Below, piece by piece: positions 1 through 7,804 of a stretch of 64,000 bases of DNA. The notes under the pieces are model-generated. The model was not told the origin of the DNA. It worked only from the letters and a program-made list of their open reading frames with translations, and did no database searches. The translations under genes were made by a program, and so were the position numbers. Positions within the stretch are counted from its first letter, which is position 1, and every line of letters begins with the position of its first letter. Source of the stretch: Acinetobacter sp. WU_MDCI_Axc73 (GTDB lineage: Bacteria > Pseudomonadota > Gammaproteobacteria > Pseudomonadales > Moraxellaceae); NCBI RefSeq assembly GCF_025562455.1, contig NZ_JAHPRO010000003.1, positions 62,001 through 126,000 on the forward strand, given 5' to 3'.

Positions 1-101
1 TAATACTTGCTCGAAAACGTGAAGGTTGGATGTGGTTTGGCGTAGTCATTACTGCTGAATTGCTATGGATTTTAGGAAATTATATTGTTTTACAATCATA
101 A
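1..101 (+). CDS. C-terminal end of a membrane protein (partial)
   Basis: An open frame enters from the left edge and ends at a TAA at 99-101. The 32 visible residues are hydrophobic with tryptophans (ending WILGNYIVLQS), preceded by a basic stretch ARKREGW, which looks like the last transmembrane helix of a small integral membrane protein. The family cannot be identified from this fragment. The next gene begins about 60 bases downstream on the same strand. Confidence 0.55.
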   Translation, partial: ILARKREGWMWFGVVITAELLWILGNYIVLQS

Positions 102-162
102 CGATTAATCCTGAAACCAAATCGTTTAAGATAAATCTAATGTGTTCATCTTATATCGGATT

Positions 163-477
163 ATGCTAAAACTTATCTACTATGTGCCTGAATCTCATCT
201 TGAAGTAACGAAACAAGCTATCTTTGAAGCTGGAGCAGGTGGAATAGGCAACTATGAACACTGTGCATGGCAAGTGAAAGGAGTCGGACAGTTTAAGCCA
301 GTCTGCGGTGCAAATCCATTTTTAGGAAAATTGCATGAATTGGAACAGCTTGAAGAATGGCGCGTAGAAACCATTGTTTCAGAAGAAAAAGCCAGTACCG
401 TTGCAACAGCATTAAAAGCAAGCCATCCTTACGAAGAGCCTGCTTTTGAATTTATTCAGATTTTAGATATTCAATAA
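163..477 (+). CDS. NIF3-like / YqfO-family small protein
   Basis: The 104-residue protein resembles the small ferredoxin-like (CutA/PII-like) domain found inserted in NIF3/YqfO proteins, here standing alone. It opens LKLIYYVPESHLE, has a glycine-rich AGAGGIGNYEHCAW segment, and ends with SHPYEEPAFE, the HPYEEPA signature of this family. I chose the ATG at 163 because family members start MxKLxxYVP; a GTG at 142 would add seven unsupported residues. The biochemical role is not established; related full-length proteins bind metals. Convergent with the nitroreductase, whose stop codon abuts this gene's stop. Confidence 0.8.
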   Translation: MLKLIYYVPESHLEVTKQAIFEAGAGGIGNYEHCAWQVKGVGQFKPVCGANPFLGKLHELEQLEEWRVETIVSEEKASTVATALKASHPYEEPAFEFIQILDIQ

Positions 478-1263
478 TTAAACTTTTTGAATAAATAATT
501 TACGATCGAAACGATACTGGGGAAAAAATACACCGTCTTGAGCACGTTCGCCTGCACCAATCACCATAATCGGGAATTGCTGATCATTCAGTTTTAAGAT
601 TTTACGTACCATTGGTTCATCAAAACCTTCCATCATACAACTGTCGAAACCATAAGCACGCAATGCAAGTACTAGATTTTCGCACGCTAGAGCTGTACTT
701 TTGGTTGCCCAAAGTTTGGCATCGGCAGGATTAAATGCGGTGACAGGAAGTTGCTTATCTAAACTACGTGCTACTTTAAATGCAACTTTTTTAAAGTTGC
801 CAAGTGCATTGAAATAACCTGTTTTGTAATTATAAGGGATAAAGCGGTAGTACTTTTTAACTGTTTCAGGAGCTTCAGGAAATGGAAACTCAGAAATATT
901 CTTTTTTGCCATTTCATCAACTCGATCTGTTCTCGCTACACAAACAATGAGTTCAGAAGCTGTTTTTGCAGCCAATTGTCCTAGACAAGCCTTAATCAAC
1001 TGTTTTTTCTTAATAGGATTATGGACGACATAAAATGTCCAAGGTTGTAAGTTGGACGAGTTTGGTGCAAGGAGCGCCAAGTCTAAACAAGCATCGAGTA
1101 CTTCAGAGGGAATAGTTTTATCCGTGAATTTGCGTACGGAACGACGACTTTCGATTACTTTGCGAAAATTTTCAACATCAATATCTTGAGGTGCAGGCTC
1201 AAAATAACGTTTTTTATCTGAAGCTTGCTGAGAACTTTTTGGAAGATTTTCTGAATTTGCCAT
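478..1263 (-). CDS. Nitroreductase family protein
   Basis: A 261-residue FMN-dependent nitroreductase-like oxidoreductase. The FMN phosphate-binding motif RRSVRKF lies near residues 40-46, and NSSNLQPW (about 68-75) matches the second conserved block of the family. A further block near the C-terminus (RAYGFDSCMMEGF) fits the flavin-binding region. Such enzymes reduce nitro groups, quinones or enones with NAD(P)H; the substrate here is unknown. The first 25-30 residues are polar and probably disordered. Likely monocistronic; the enoyl-CoA isomerase-like gene lies about 150 bp upstream on the same strand. Confidence 0.85.
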   Translation of the reverse strand: MANSENLPKSSQQASDKKRYFEPAPQDIDVENFRKVIESRRSVRKFTDKTIPSEVLDACLDLALLAPNSSNLQPWTFYVVHNPIKKKQLIKACLGQLAAKTASELIVCVARTDRVDEMAKKNISEFPFPEAPETVKKYYRFIPYNYKTGYFNALGNFKKVAFKVARSLDKQLPVTAFNPADAKLWATKSTALACENLVLALRAYGFDSCMMEGFDEPMVRKILKLNDQQFPIMVIGAGERAQDGVFFPQYRFDRKLFIQKV

Positions 1264-1341
1264 AACTATTCAATTATTTCGTCATGAAGATAAAGAGTGA
1301 GAATAACATTCAATCATTTTATCTAAGTAAAAAAGTGTATT

Positions 1342-1399
1342 CCTGAGATTAATGTGCATTTTAATCATTGGTTTATCAACGTAGACATCTAATCTCAGG
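1342..1399 (-). terminator. Possible weak terminator after the enoyl-CoA isomerase gene
   Basis: Two perfectly complementary 10-base arms (1342-1351 and 1390-1399) flank a 38-base loop. Read on the minus strand the second arm is followed, after eight bases, by a run of six T. The long loop makes this a weak candidate. Confidence 0.3.
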
Positions 1400-1417
1400 G
1401 TTTTTAATGTATTGATT

Positions 1418-2218
1418 TTATCCAAATTGGGAAAAATCAGGTTTACGTTTTTCCATAAAGGCTTGAACGGCCTCTTTCATTTCAGGCGAGCGTACCCGCT
1501 GCATAAAAATCTCGGCTTCATCATCAACACATTGTACAATTTCATCAAGATCATGCTTCATGAGAGCTTTAGATTGTCGGATCGATGCAAGTGGCAACAC
1601 AGCCAATTGCTGGGCAGTTTGTTCAGCTAATCCGTATACATCGTCATTGATTTGATTAACTAGACCTGCTTTTTCTGCAATCGCTGCGTTAAATTTTTTG
1701 GCCGTAAACAAAAGTTCTGCGGCACGGTGATAACCTGCTTGTTTTACTAATAAACGACTTGCAGCCCCTTCTGGTGACAAACCAAGACTGACAAATGGAA
1801 TCTGAAATAAAGCAGTGTTATCTGCATAGACAATATCAGCATGCAGTAAAATCGTGACACCAATCCCAATCGCAACGCCTTTAACAGCAACAATAAGCGG
1901 TTTAGAAAGTTTCGCCGCACATTTAAGCAAAACAAAAGGAGGTTGATCTCCAGCTTTGCCTTGATAAGGTTTTTGAATAAATGACATAAAGTCTTTCATG
2001 TCATTACCCGCAGAAAAGTCTGCATCTGCACCACGCAAGATCACCACGCGAACTTGACTGGATTGATCTGCTTCATCTAGTGCCTGTGCAATCCATAAAT
2101 ACAATTCACCATATAATGCATTTTTTGCTTCAGGGCGATGAATAGCTAAAGTCAAGATGCCATTTTCAAGTTTTGCATTTAAATGTTGATGGGGTTGTTG
2201 AATACAGCGAAGTGTCAT
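1418..2218 (-). CDS. Enoyl-CoA hydratase/isomerase family protein
   Basis: A 266-residue crotonase-fold enzyme. The oxyanion-hole segments are visible as FSAGNDMKDF (about 68-77) and GVAIGIGVTILLHADIVYA (about 114-132). The active-site region reads FQIPFVSLGLSPEGAAS: a glutamate sits in the PEG position (Glu164-type of rat hydratase), but the first catalytic glutamate position is not acidic. That single-glutamate pattern is more typical of delta3,delta2-enoyl-CoA isomerases than of true hydratases (inference). It probably acts in beta-oxidation of unsaturated fatty acids. Own promoter, divergent from nadM. Confidence 0.85.
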   Translation of the reverse strand: MTLRCIQQPHQHLNAKLENGILTLAIHRPEAKNALYGELYLWIAQALDEADQSSQVRVVILRGADADFSAGNDMKDFMSFIQKPYQGKAGDQPPFVLLKCAAKLSKPLIVAVKGVAIGIGVTILLHADIVYADNTALFQIPFVSLGLSPEGAASRLLVKQAGYHRAAELLFTAKKFNAAIAEKAGLVNQINDDVYGLAEQTAQQLAVLPLASIRQSKALMKHDLDEIVQCVDDEAEIFMQRVRSPEMKEAVQAFMEKRKPDFSQFG

Positions 2219-2319
2219 CGTACTATCCTTGCTTTCAATCTTGGGTTTATGTCTGCCATTATGTCGTAAATTTGATTATAAATGACTACTGGTGAGTTCA
2301 TAAAAAATTAAGTTGGTTT

Positions 2320-2886
2320 ATGTACGTATTTGATTATCTCGTTTTTATTGGACGTTTTCAGCCTTTTCACCTTGCACATTTGCAAACGGTAGAAATAGCC
2401 CTTCAACAAAGTCAAAACGTTATATTGGCTTTAGGATCAGCGCAGCCTGAGCGTAATATAAAAAATCCTTTTTTGGCAGCAGAAAGGGAGCAAATGATTT
2501 TATCTAATTTTTCTGAACACACGCAGAAGCGAATCCACTTTGTACACGTCATTGATGTCTATGATGATCAAAAATGGGTCAATCAAGTCAAAACACTGGT
2601 CAATCAAATCACACCGCCTTATGCAAAAATTGGTTTAATCGGACATTTTAAAGATGAATCTTCCTATTATTTGAAGCTTTTTCCTGAATGGACTATGGTG
2701 GAGTTGGACAGTTTAAAAGATTCGATGTCTGCAACTCCAATCCGAGAAGCCTATTATCGTGGTGAAATCCAAAAACAGGCATTTCCTCAGGGAACTATTC
2801 ATTTTTTAGAGCGTTTTCAGAAAACTTCAATCTATCGACAATTACAAAATAAGTTTGTATTAAATGACAAGTCGAATTTGGTTTGA
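2320..2886 (+). CDS. nadM: Nicotinamide-nucleotide adenylyltransferase, NadM type
   Basis: A 188-residue nucleotidyltransferase that should join NMN and ATP to give NAD+. It carries the N-terminal GRFQPFHLAH motif (residues 11-20; HxAH instead of the usual HxGH) and the C-terminal SATPIR motif (about 137-142), both diagnostic of the adenylyltransferase fold. It has no Nudix domain, so it is shorter than the bifunctional NadM/Nudix proteins. Acinetobacter is known to make NAD through NMN using a NadM enzyme, which supports the call. Transcribed alone; divergent from the enoyl-CoA isomerase gene. Confidence 0.82.
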   Translation: MYVFDYLVFIGRFQPFHLAHLQTVEIALQQSQNVILALGSAQPERNIKNPFLAAEREQMILSNFSEHTQKRIHFVHVIDVYDDQKWVNQVKTLVNQITPPYAKIGLIGHFKDESSYYLKLFPEWTMVELDSLKDSMSATPIREAYYRGEIQKQAFPQGTIHFLERFQKTSIYRQLQNKFVLNDKSNLV

Positions 2887-2923
2887 AGATTAAACAAAAG
2901 TCTCTTTTGTTATCTGGGAGTTT

Positions 2924-3184
2924 ATGATAATTGTCATTGCAAATCAGAAATTTGCAAAAATTTTATGGATTGGTGCATTGATTGTAGTATCAATGAACCA
3001 AGTCCGTGCGGAAAATTGAGTATTAACTCCAGCAACTAATGTCAGATTTCATATCGATTCAGCGCGTGGTGCTATGGTCGATGCCAAATTGAATATTGTA
3101 CATGCGAGTCTGAGCTTAGATTGAAAAGTGCGCAAAAGCAAGCATCTACTTGGATGGCATATTAAACCTGTTACGAACAATTAA
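2924..3184 (+). pseudogene. Decayed small secreted-protein gene with two in-frame TGA codons
   Basis: A GGGAG ribosome-binding site (2916-2920) precedes an ATG that opens a 31-codon frame with a good signal-peptide pattern: basic residues, a hydrophobic core (ILWIGALIVVSM), then a VRA-EN cleavage-like site. TGA occurs at 3017-3019, immediately after the expected cleavage site. The same frame then runs open for 34 codons to a second TGA at 3122-3124, and on to TAA at 3182-3184. The continued frame suggests a gene broken by two nonsense changes. I do not recognise the family. No selenocysteine machinery or SECIS-like element is evident, so recoding is unlikely. Confidence 0.4.
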
Positions 3185-3322
3185 AAGTTAATAAATATGA
3201 TATCTCCAACAACGATCGATCGAACTGATTTCGCTATAAAAGAAACAACAGACAGAGGAGCTGAAAAAAATAAAAATCTAGATGGATGTTGATTGGAAAG
3301 TAAAACGTTAATTGCTCATTAT

Positions 3323-3363
3323 AAAAATTTAGATGTAGCTTATGAGCAATCAAAAAGCTACAT
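3323..3363 (-). terminator. Terminator of bcp, with overlapping second hairpin
   Basis: Perfect 8-base arms at 3333-3340 and 3356-3363, just past the bcp stop codon, followed on the minus strand by a T-rich stretch (3323-3328). A second perfect 9-base pair of arms (3311-3319 and 3342-3350) interlocks with the first, so the two hairpins are either alternatives or form a pseudoknot. Confidence 0.55.
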
Positions 3364-3373
3364 TTTTCAAAAT

Positions 3374-3841
3374 TTAGTTATTTTGTTGAAGAGATTTTAA
3401 ATCTTCCAGAACTTGTTCGGCATGTCCTGCGGCTTTGACTTTACGATAACTTTTAACCAGTTGTTTGTTATGGAAAATAAAAGTTGAACGTTCAATGCCC
3501 ATGACTTTTTTACCATACATATTTTTTTCTTTAATTACATCAAAAAGCTGACAAAGAATTTCGTCTTTATCACTAATTAAATCAATGGATAAAGATTGTT
3601 TTTCAGTAAAATTTTGATGTGCTTTGACTGAGTCACGCGATACACCAATAATTGTTGCACCAAGAGCATCAAATTGATCTTTTAGGTATGAAAACCCAAC
3701 GGCTTGAGTGGTACAACCCGGTGTTGAATCTTTAGGATAAAAGTAAATAATTAACCATTCACTCGAATTGTCCGCTAAATTAATTTCACCGTGAGTTGTA
3801 GGAAAAATTTGATTAGGTAATGAAATATTGTCGTTGCTCAT
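3374..3841 (-). CDS. bcp: Peroxiredoxin, Bcp/PrxQ family
   Basis: A 155-residue thiol peroxidase that reduces hydrogen peroxide and organic hydroperoxides. The peroxidatic cysteine is Cys43 in DSTPGCTTQA. The usual resolving cysteine five residues later is absent (AVGF follows). Another cysteine at about residue 97 might resolve instead, or the enzyme may be 1-Cys. I chose the ATG at 3841 because GGAG stands nine bases upstream; the in-frame ATG at 3865 lies inside the preceding terminator. It follows the secreted-protein gene but is separated from it by that terminator. Confidence 0.88.
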   Translation of the reverse strand: MSNDNISLPNQIFPTTHGEINLADNSSEWLIIYFYPKDSTPGCTTQAVGFSYLKDQFDALGATIIGVSRDSVKAHQNFTEKQSLSIDLISDKDEILCQLFDVIKEKNMYGKKVMGIERSTFIFHNKQLVKSYRKVKAAGHAEQVLEDLKSLQQNN

Positions 3842-3854
3842 GTATTTTCTCTCC

Positions 3855-3881
3855 AGAAAAAACAAGCCACATAAAGTGGCT
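3855..3881 (-). terminator. Terminator between the secreted-protein gene and bcp
   Basis: Arms 3865-3870 and 3876-3881 enclose a 5-base loop. Read on the minus strand the hairpin is followed by a T-rich run (3857-3862). It ends only a few bases before the bcp ribosome-binding site, so it could act as an attenuator as well as a terminator. Confidence 0.65.
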
Positions 3882-3904
3882 CATTTTAAATTGATCTTTT
3901 CTGC

Positions 3905-4315
3905 TTATTTTTTGCTTTGAGCAGATTTCATCGCTTCTTCAGTCAAACCTTTCAACTTGCCAGTCAATTGCGGGCCAAAACAAGCCTGAAGATCTTTATT
4001 TTGCTGTTGTACAAAGGCTAAAGAACTTGGACTTTTCTTAGCATTAATGGCACTTTGCACTTCCCACTTTTGTGCATTGGTCATTTTACCATCAGCGTCT
4101 ACAGCACAAGTACAATATTTATTGACTTCAGCCGCAGTCAATTTATTGCCTTTCCCCGTTTCATCTTTACAAAGGTTAATTAAAGCACCTTTAACATTTG
4201 TGCTTTTGTAAGCTTGTTGCAGCTTGTTTTCATCCGCGGCATGAGTAACCGTTGCTGTAAATGCAGCAGCAGCCATAATTGAAGAAAGGATAAGTTTAAT
4301 GTTGAATAATTTCAT
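3905..4315 (-). CDS. Small secreted protein with four cysteines
   Basis: A 136-residue hypothetical exported protein. Residues 1-26 form a clear signal peptide (MKLFNIKLIL, then an alanine-rich core, ending THA-AD). The mature part is lysine-rich and helical, with cysteines in INLCKDE, YCTCAVD and QACFGP that could form two disulfides or bind a ligand. I start at 4315, since the longer frame would overlap queC and place the signal peptide internally. The gene begins 16 bases after queC, so the two are probably co-transcribed, though no functional link is apparent. Confidence 0.72.
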   Translation of the reverse strand: MKLFNIKLILSSIMAAAAFTATVTHAADENKLQQAYKSTNVKGALINLCKDETGKGNKLTAAEVNKYCTCAVDADGKMTNAQKWEVQSAINAKKSPSSLAFVQQQNKDLQACFGPQLTGKLKGLTEEAMKSAQSKK

Positions 4316-4331
4316 AAATAGTACCTGATTA

Positions 4332-5000
4332 TTATGGTATATAGCGTGTAGGATCTGCAATGTCTGCTTCCATAAACCCTTGTTTACGTAAACGACAGCT
4401 ATCGCATTTTCCACATGCACGACCTTCAGCATCTGCCTGATAGCAGGAGACAGTTTGACTATAGTCTACGCCATGTTCAATACCTAAACGTATAATATTC
4501 GCTTTGGATAAATGTAACAAAGGTGTTTCAAATGTAAGAGGTTTTCCTTCTACACCTGCTTTAGTAGCCAAACGTGCCATATTTGTAAATGCTTCAATAT
4601 ATTCTGGTCGGCAGTCTGGATAACCTGAATAGTCTACCGCATTGACTCCAATGACAATCGCTTCAGCTCCAAAAACTTCTGCAGCAGCTAGTGCGTATGA
4701 TAAAAAGATGGTATTACGAGCTGGCACATAAGTGATAGGGATACCTTCTTGTTCATGATCTGGCACATCAATATTATGATCGGTGAGTGCAGAACCACCT
4801 AGATTGCCTAAATCAATATTAATGACACGGTGTTCTACACCTGCATTTTGAGCAATCGCTTTAGCCGCATCAAGTTCAGTTGTGGAACGTTGTCCATACA
4901 TAAAACTGAGTGCCATACATTCATAACGCGCTTGTGCCCAAGCTAGGCAAGTCGTCGAATCTAGGCCGCCTGATAATAAAACAATGGCACGAGGGCGCAT
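4332..5000 (-). CDS. queC: 7-cyano-7-deazaguanine (preQ0) synthase
   Basis: A 222-residue ATP-dependent enzyme that converts 7-carboxy-7-deazaguanine and ammonia to preQ0, the precursor of queuosine in tRNA. The PP-loop SGGLDS is at residues 10-15. [17 protein letters not shown] is the typical QueC central block. The C-terminal zinc site is visible as SCYQ...ACGKCDSC. It lies 38 bp downstream of queE on the same strand and is surely in one transcript with it, so two consecutive steps of the pathway are encoded together. Confidence 0.95.
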   Translation of the reverse strand: MRPRAIVLLSGGLDSTTCLAWAQARYECMALSFMYGQRSTTELDAAKAIAQNAGVEHRVINIDLGNLGGSALTDHNIDVPDHEQEGIPITYVPARNTIFLSYALAAAEVFGAEAIVIGVNAVDYSGYPDCRPEYIEAFTNMARLATKAGVEGKPLTFETPLLHLSKANIIRLGIEHGVDYSQTVSCYQADAEGRACGKCDSCRLRKQGFMEADIADPTRYIP

Positions 5001-5038
5001 ATGATATTCTCCAAAATAAATAACAAACTAAAATTATA

Positions 5039-5749
5039 TTAACGCCCAGTTTCATCATTCCAGAGCAATTTATGCAATTGCAATTGGAAACGTACAGGGA
5101 GATGGTCATCCAGAATCCATTGCGCCATATCACGCGCAAGCTTTGGGAGTTTAACCGAAGATTTTTCTACTGCAAATGCTGGTGAAAACCATACGGTGCT
5201 GACTTTCTGATGCAACTGATGATTCTCTACTTGCTGTTTTGACCAGTCATAGTCTTCACGGTTGCAAATTACAAATTTGATTTGATCTTGCTGGGTTAAA
5301 TAATCAAGATTAGTCAAAAGGTTACGCTTTTCTTCGCCAGACGTTGGGGTTTTCAAATCTAGTACTTTCGATACACGAGGATCAACTTTCGATACATCAA
5401 GTGCACCACTGGTTTCCAATGAAACTTGACAGCCCAAGTCTGACAACCTAGTCAGTAAATGTAAACAATTTGGCTGCGCAAGAGGTTCACCTCCCGTGAC
5501 ACAAATATAGGGGGTCTTAAACGATAAAGCGGTTTCAATGATGTGTTCGAGTGACTGACGTTCGCCGCCTTCAAAAGAATAAGTTGTATCGCAATAGGTA
5601 CAGCGTAAAGGGCAGCCAGTTAAACGAATAAAAACAGTAGGTAAGCCTGCGGTATTGGCTTCTCCTTGCAAGGAATAAAAAATTTCCGTAATACGAAGAC
5701 CCGCCGCAGGATCAGATACAGGAATAGTCGTTGAACGTAGAGAAGTCAT
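5039..5749 (-). CDS. queE: 7-carboxy-7-deazaguanine synthase
   Basis: A 236-residue radical SAM enzyme that contracts carboxytetrahydropterin to 7-carboxy-7-deazaguanine. The cluster motif is Cys46-x3-Cys50-x2-Cys53 (GCPLRCTYCDT), followed by the SAM-binding GGEPL block (VTGGEPLAQ). The substrate-recognition start ITEIFYSLQGE (about 20-30) is characteristic of QueE. First gene of a queE-queC unit, and separated from upstream dapD by a strong terminator. I saw no obvious preQ1 riboswitch in the short leader. Confidence 0.94.
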   Translation of the reverse strand: MTSLRSTTIPVSDPAAGLRITEIFYSLQGEANTAGLPTVFIRLTGCPLRCTYCDTTYSFEGGERQSLEHIIETALSFKTPYICVTGGEPLAQPNCLHLLTRLSDLGCQVSLETSGALDVSKVDPRVSKVLDLKTPTSGEEKRNLLTNLDYLTQQDQIKFVICNREDYDWSKQQVENHQLHQKVSTVWFSPAFAVEKSSVKLPKLARDMAQWILDDHLPVRFQLQLHKLLWNDETGR

Positions 5750-5770
5750 TGCAGAAATACCACATCTTAG

Positions 5771-5809
5771 AAAACAAAAATCTCTACGATCAGATTTGAA
5801 CGTAGAGAT
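5771..5809 (-). terminator. Rho-independent terminator of dapD
   Basis: Perfect 9-base stem (5780-5788 with 5801-5809) and a 12-base loop. Read on the minus strand it is followed by TTTTTGTTTT (5771-5780). Confidence 0.85.
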
Positions 5810-5841
5810 GAGGAACCAATAAGCTCCGCAAATAAATGCAA

Positions 5842-6663
5842 TTAGTCAGCGCGAAGTAAATCGTTCAAACTAGTTTTAGCACGAGTTTTGGCATCCACTT
5901 TTTTGACGATTACCGCAGCATAAAGGCTATAAGTACCGCATTTTGATGGAAGGCTACCCGCAACGACCACTGAACCAGCTGGTACACGGCCATAATGAAT
6001 TTCGCCAGTTTCACGATCAAAGATTTTGGTTGATTGGCCAATGAATACACCCATTGAAATCACAGAACCTTCTTCAACAATCACACCTTCAACGATTTCA
6101 GAACGTGCACCGATGAAACAATTGTCTTCGATAATGGTTGGATTTGCTTGTAAAGGCTCAAGTACACCACCAATCCCTACACCACCAGACAAGTGAACAT
6201 TTTTACCAATCTGAGCACATGAACCTACAGTTGCCCATGTATCTACCATGGTGCCTTCATCTACATAAGCACCGATGTTGACGTAAGAGGGCATCAACAC
6301 GACATTTTTCGCCTGAAAACTACCACGACGAGCAACAGCAGGAGGTACAACACGGACTCCCGCTGCCTTAAACTGTTCTTCAGTCCAGCCTGCATGCTTC
6401 GTATCTACTTTGTCATAGAAACGTAAATCACAAGATTCGATTGGTTTGTTATCATTCAATTTGAAAGATAATAACACGGCTTTTTTTAGCCACTGATGAA
6501 CCACCCATTCACCATCGATTTTTTCGGCAACACGTAATGTACCGTTGTCTAAACCAGCAATCGCTTGCTCTACAGCATCACGAATTTCTGTTGGACAAGC
6601 TGCAGCACTCAAATTTGCACGATCTTCAAATGCTTGCTCAATGATTGTAGAAAGCTGAGTCAT
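5842..6663 (-). CDS. dapD: 2,3,4,5-tetrahydropyridine-2,6-dicarboxylate N-succinyltransferase
   Basis: A 273-residue enzyme that transfers succinate from succinyl-CoA to tetrahydrodipicolinate in the diaminopimelate/lysine pathway. The length equals the family norm. The N-terminal helical part is followed by hexapeptide repeats of a left-handed beta-helix ([37 protein letters not shown]), then the [12 protein letters not shown] block. Its product is the precursor of the DapC substrate; dapC lies at 44842-46011 in the same window. Monocistronic, with its own terminator, divergent from carO. Confidence 0.96.
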   Translation of the reverse strand: MTQLSTIIEQAFEDRANLSAAACPTEIRDAVEQAIAGLDNGTLRVAEKIDGEWVVHQWLKKAVLLSFKLNDNKPIESCDLRFYDKVDTKHAGWTEEQFKAAGVRVVPPAVARRGSFQAKNVVLMPSYVNIGAYVDEGTMVDTWATVGSCAQIGKNVHLSGGVGIGGVLEPLQANPTIIEDNCFIGARSEIVEGVIVEEGSVISMGVFIGQSTKIFDRETGEIHYGRVPAGSVVVAGSLPSKCGTYSLYAAVIVKKVDAKTRAKTSLNDLLRAD

Positions 6664-6929
6664 GTTCTTCCTTCCAAAAAAATTTGCACAATTTTACACT
6701 AATTAGTGTCACTAATGTTGAGAAAGAAAAGATTCATTTCAAAAATGATATTTAAAATCTTGATAAAAAATCACGAATAACTGCTTTAAAAACAAGAACC
6801 AAACTCATTTGTATCAAAACTTAACAGAAAATGATCAATTCTCTTATAAAACCCAATTATACTTTCTCCTAAGATACATCTACGAAATAAAAATTTAGAT
6901 TTTTATAAAAGTCTTTTGAGGAGAGAGCA

Positions 6930-7682
6930 ATGAAAACATTAAAACTACTTGCGGTTGCTGGTGCTTTAGCTGCTGTAGCGGGTACTGCTATAGCTGATGA
7001 TTCAGTAGTCCATGATCATTATGCATTTGATCAGAAACAACTTCTTCCAGTGGGTGTTCGTGCTGAAGTAGGTACAACAGGTTATGGCGGTGCTTTGCTT
7101 TGGCAAGCGAACCCATATGTAGGTTTGGCTTTGGGTTACAATGGTGGTGATATCTCTTGGACTGATGATGTTTCAGTAAATGGTACCAAGTATGATCTAG
7201 ATATGGATAATAAACTTGCGTATTTAAATGCTGAAATTCGTCCGTGGGGTGCAAGTGCTAATCCATGGGCACAAGGTGTTTATGTAGCAGCAGGTGCAGC
7301 TTATATCGATAATGATTATGATCTTGCTAAGCGTATAGGTGATGGAGATACTTTATCTATTGATAATAAAAACTACCAACAGCTTGTTCCAGGGCAAGAA
7401 GGTGGTGTACGTGGTAAAATGAACTACGAAAACGACATCGCACCATATTTAGGTTTTGGTTTTGCACCGAAATTTAATAAAAACTGGGGTATGTTTGCTG
7501 AAGTAGGTGCATATTATACAGGTAATCCTAAAGTTGAGTTGACTCAATACAACTTGGCTCCAGTAACAGGTAATACTACTGGTGCTCAAGACGCTGTAAA
7601 TAATGAAGAAAACAAAATTGCAAACGATGATAAATACAAATGGTTACCAGTGGGTAAAGTTGGTGTGAACTTCTACTGGTAA
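6930..7682 (+). CDS. carO: Outer-membrane channel CarO
   Basis: A 250-residue outer-membrane beta-barrel with a typical signal peptide (MKTLKLLAVAG...GTAIA-DD). I recognise CarO of Acinetobacter from the long stretch beginning LPVGVRAEVGTTGYGG, the segment EIRPWGAS, and the C-terminus KWLPVGKVGVNFYW, which ends in aromatic residues as barrel proteins do. In A. baumannii, CarO is linked to uptake of basic amino acids and, when lost, to lower carbapenem susceptibility. The frame is intact, with no insertion. The RBS is GAGGAGAG just before ATG. Monocistronic with a strong terminator. Confidence 0.93.
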   Translation: MKTLKLLAVAGALAAVAGTAIADDSVVHDHYAFDQKQLLPVGVRAEVGTTGYGGALLWQANPYVGLALGYNGGDISWTDDVSVNGTKYDLDMDNKLAYLNAEIRPWGASANPWAQGVYVAAGAAYIDNDYDLAKRIGDGDTLSIDNKNYQQLVPGQEGGVRGKMNYENDIAPYLGFGFAPKFNKNWGMFAEVGAYYTGNPKVELTQYNLAPVTGNTTGAQDAVNNEENKIANDDKYKWLPVGKVGVNFYW

Positions 7683-7703
7683 AATTGTTTAAGTTTTACT
7701 TTG

Positions 7704-7737
7704 AAAAAAGAACCGCAAATTGCGGTTCTTTTTTTTA
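7704..7737 (+). terminator. Rho-independent terminator of carO
   Basis: 10-base stem (7708-7717 with 7721-7730), loop AAT, followed by a run of T. Confidence 0.9.
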
Positions 7738-7804
7738 TTATGAATAGTTATAAGAATTCATAAGAAAATAGCCCATTGAGGGGCGATTCTCTCATTCGTA
7801 TTCA

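Noticed and set aside
142..162. GTG start for the NIF3-like protein
   Set aside because: Adds seven residues not seen in the family; the ATG at 163 gives the usual MxKLxxYVP start.
1412..1630. 72-codon plus-strand frame over the enoyl-CoA isomerase gene
   Set aside because: Antisense to a convincing gene; no RBS or domain.
3197..3292. 31-codon frame after the decayed gene
   Set aside because: Polar, no RBS of note and no similarity; probably chance.
6988..7254. 88-codon minus-strand frame inside carO
   Set aside because: Antisense shadow with histidine-rich composition produced by carO codons.
7771..7784. GCCC/GGGC hairpin after the FimX-like gene
   Set aside because: Only four pairs, although followed by T-rich sequence; too weak to call a terminator.
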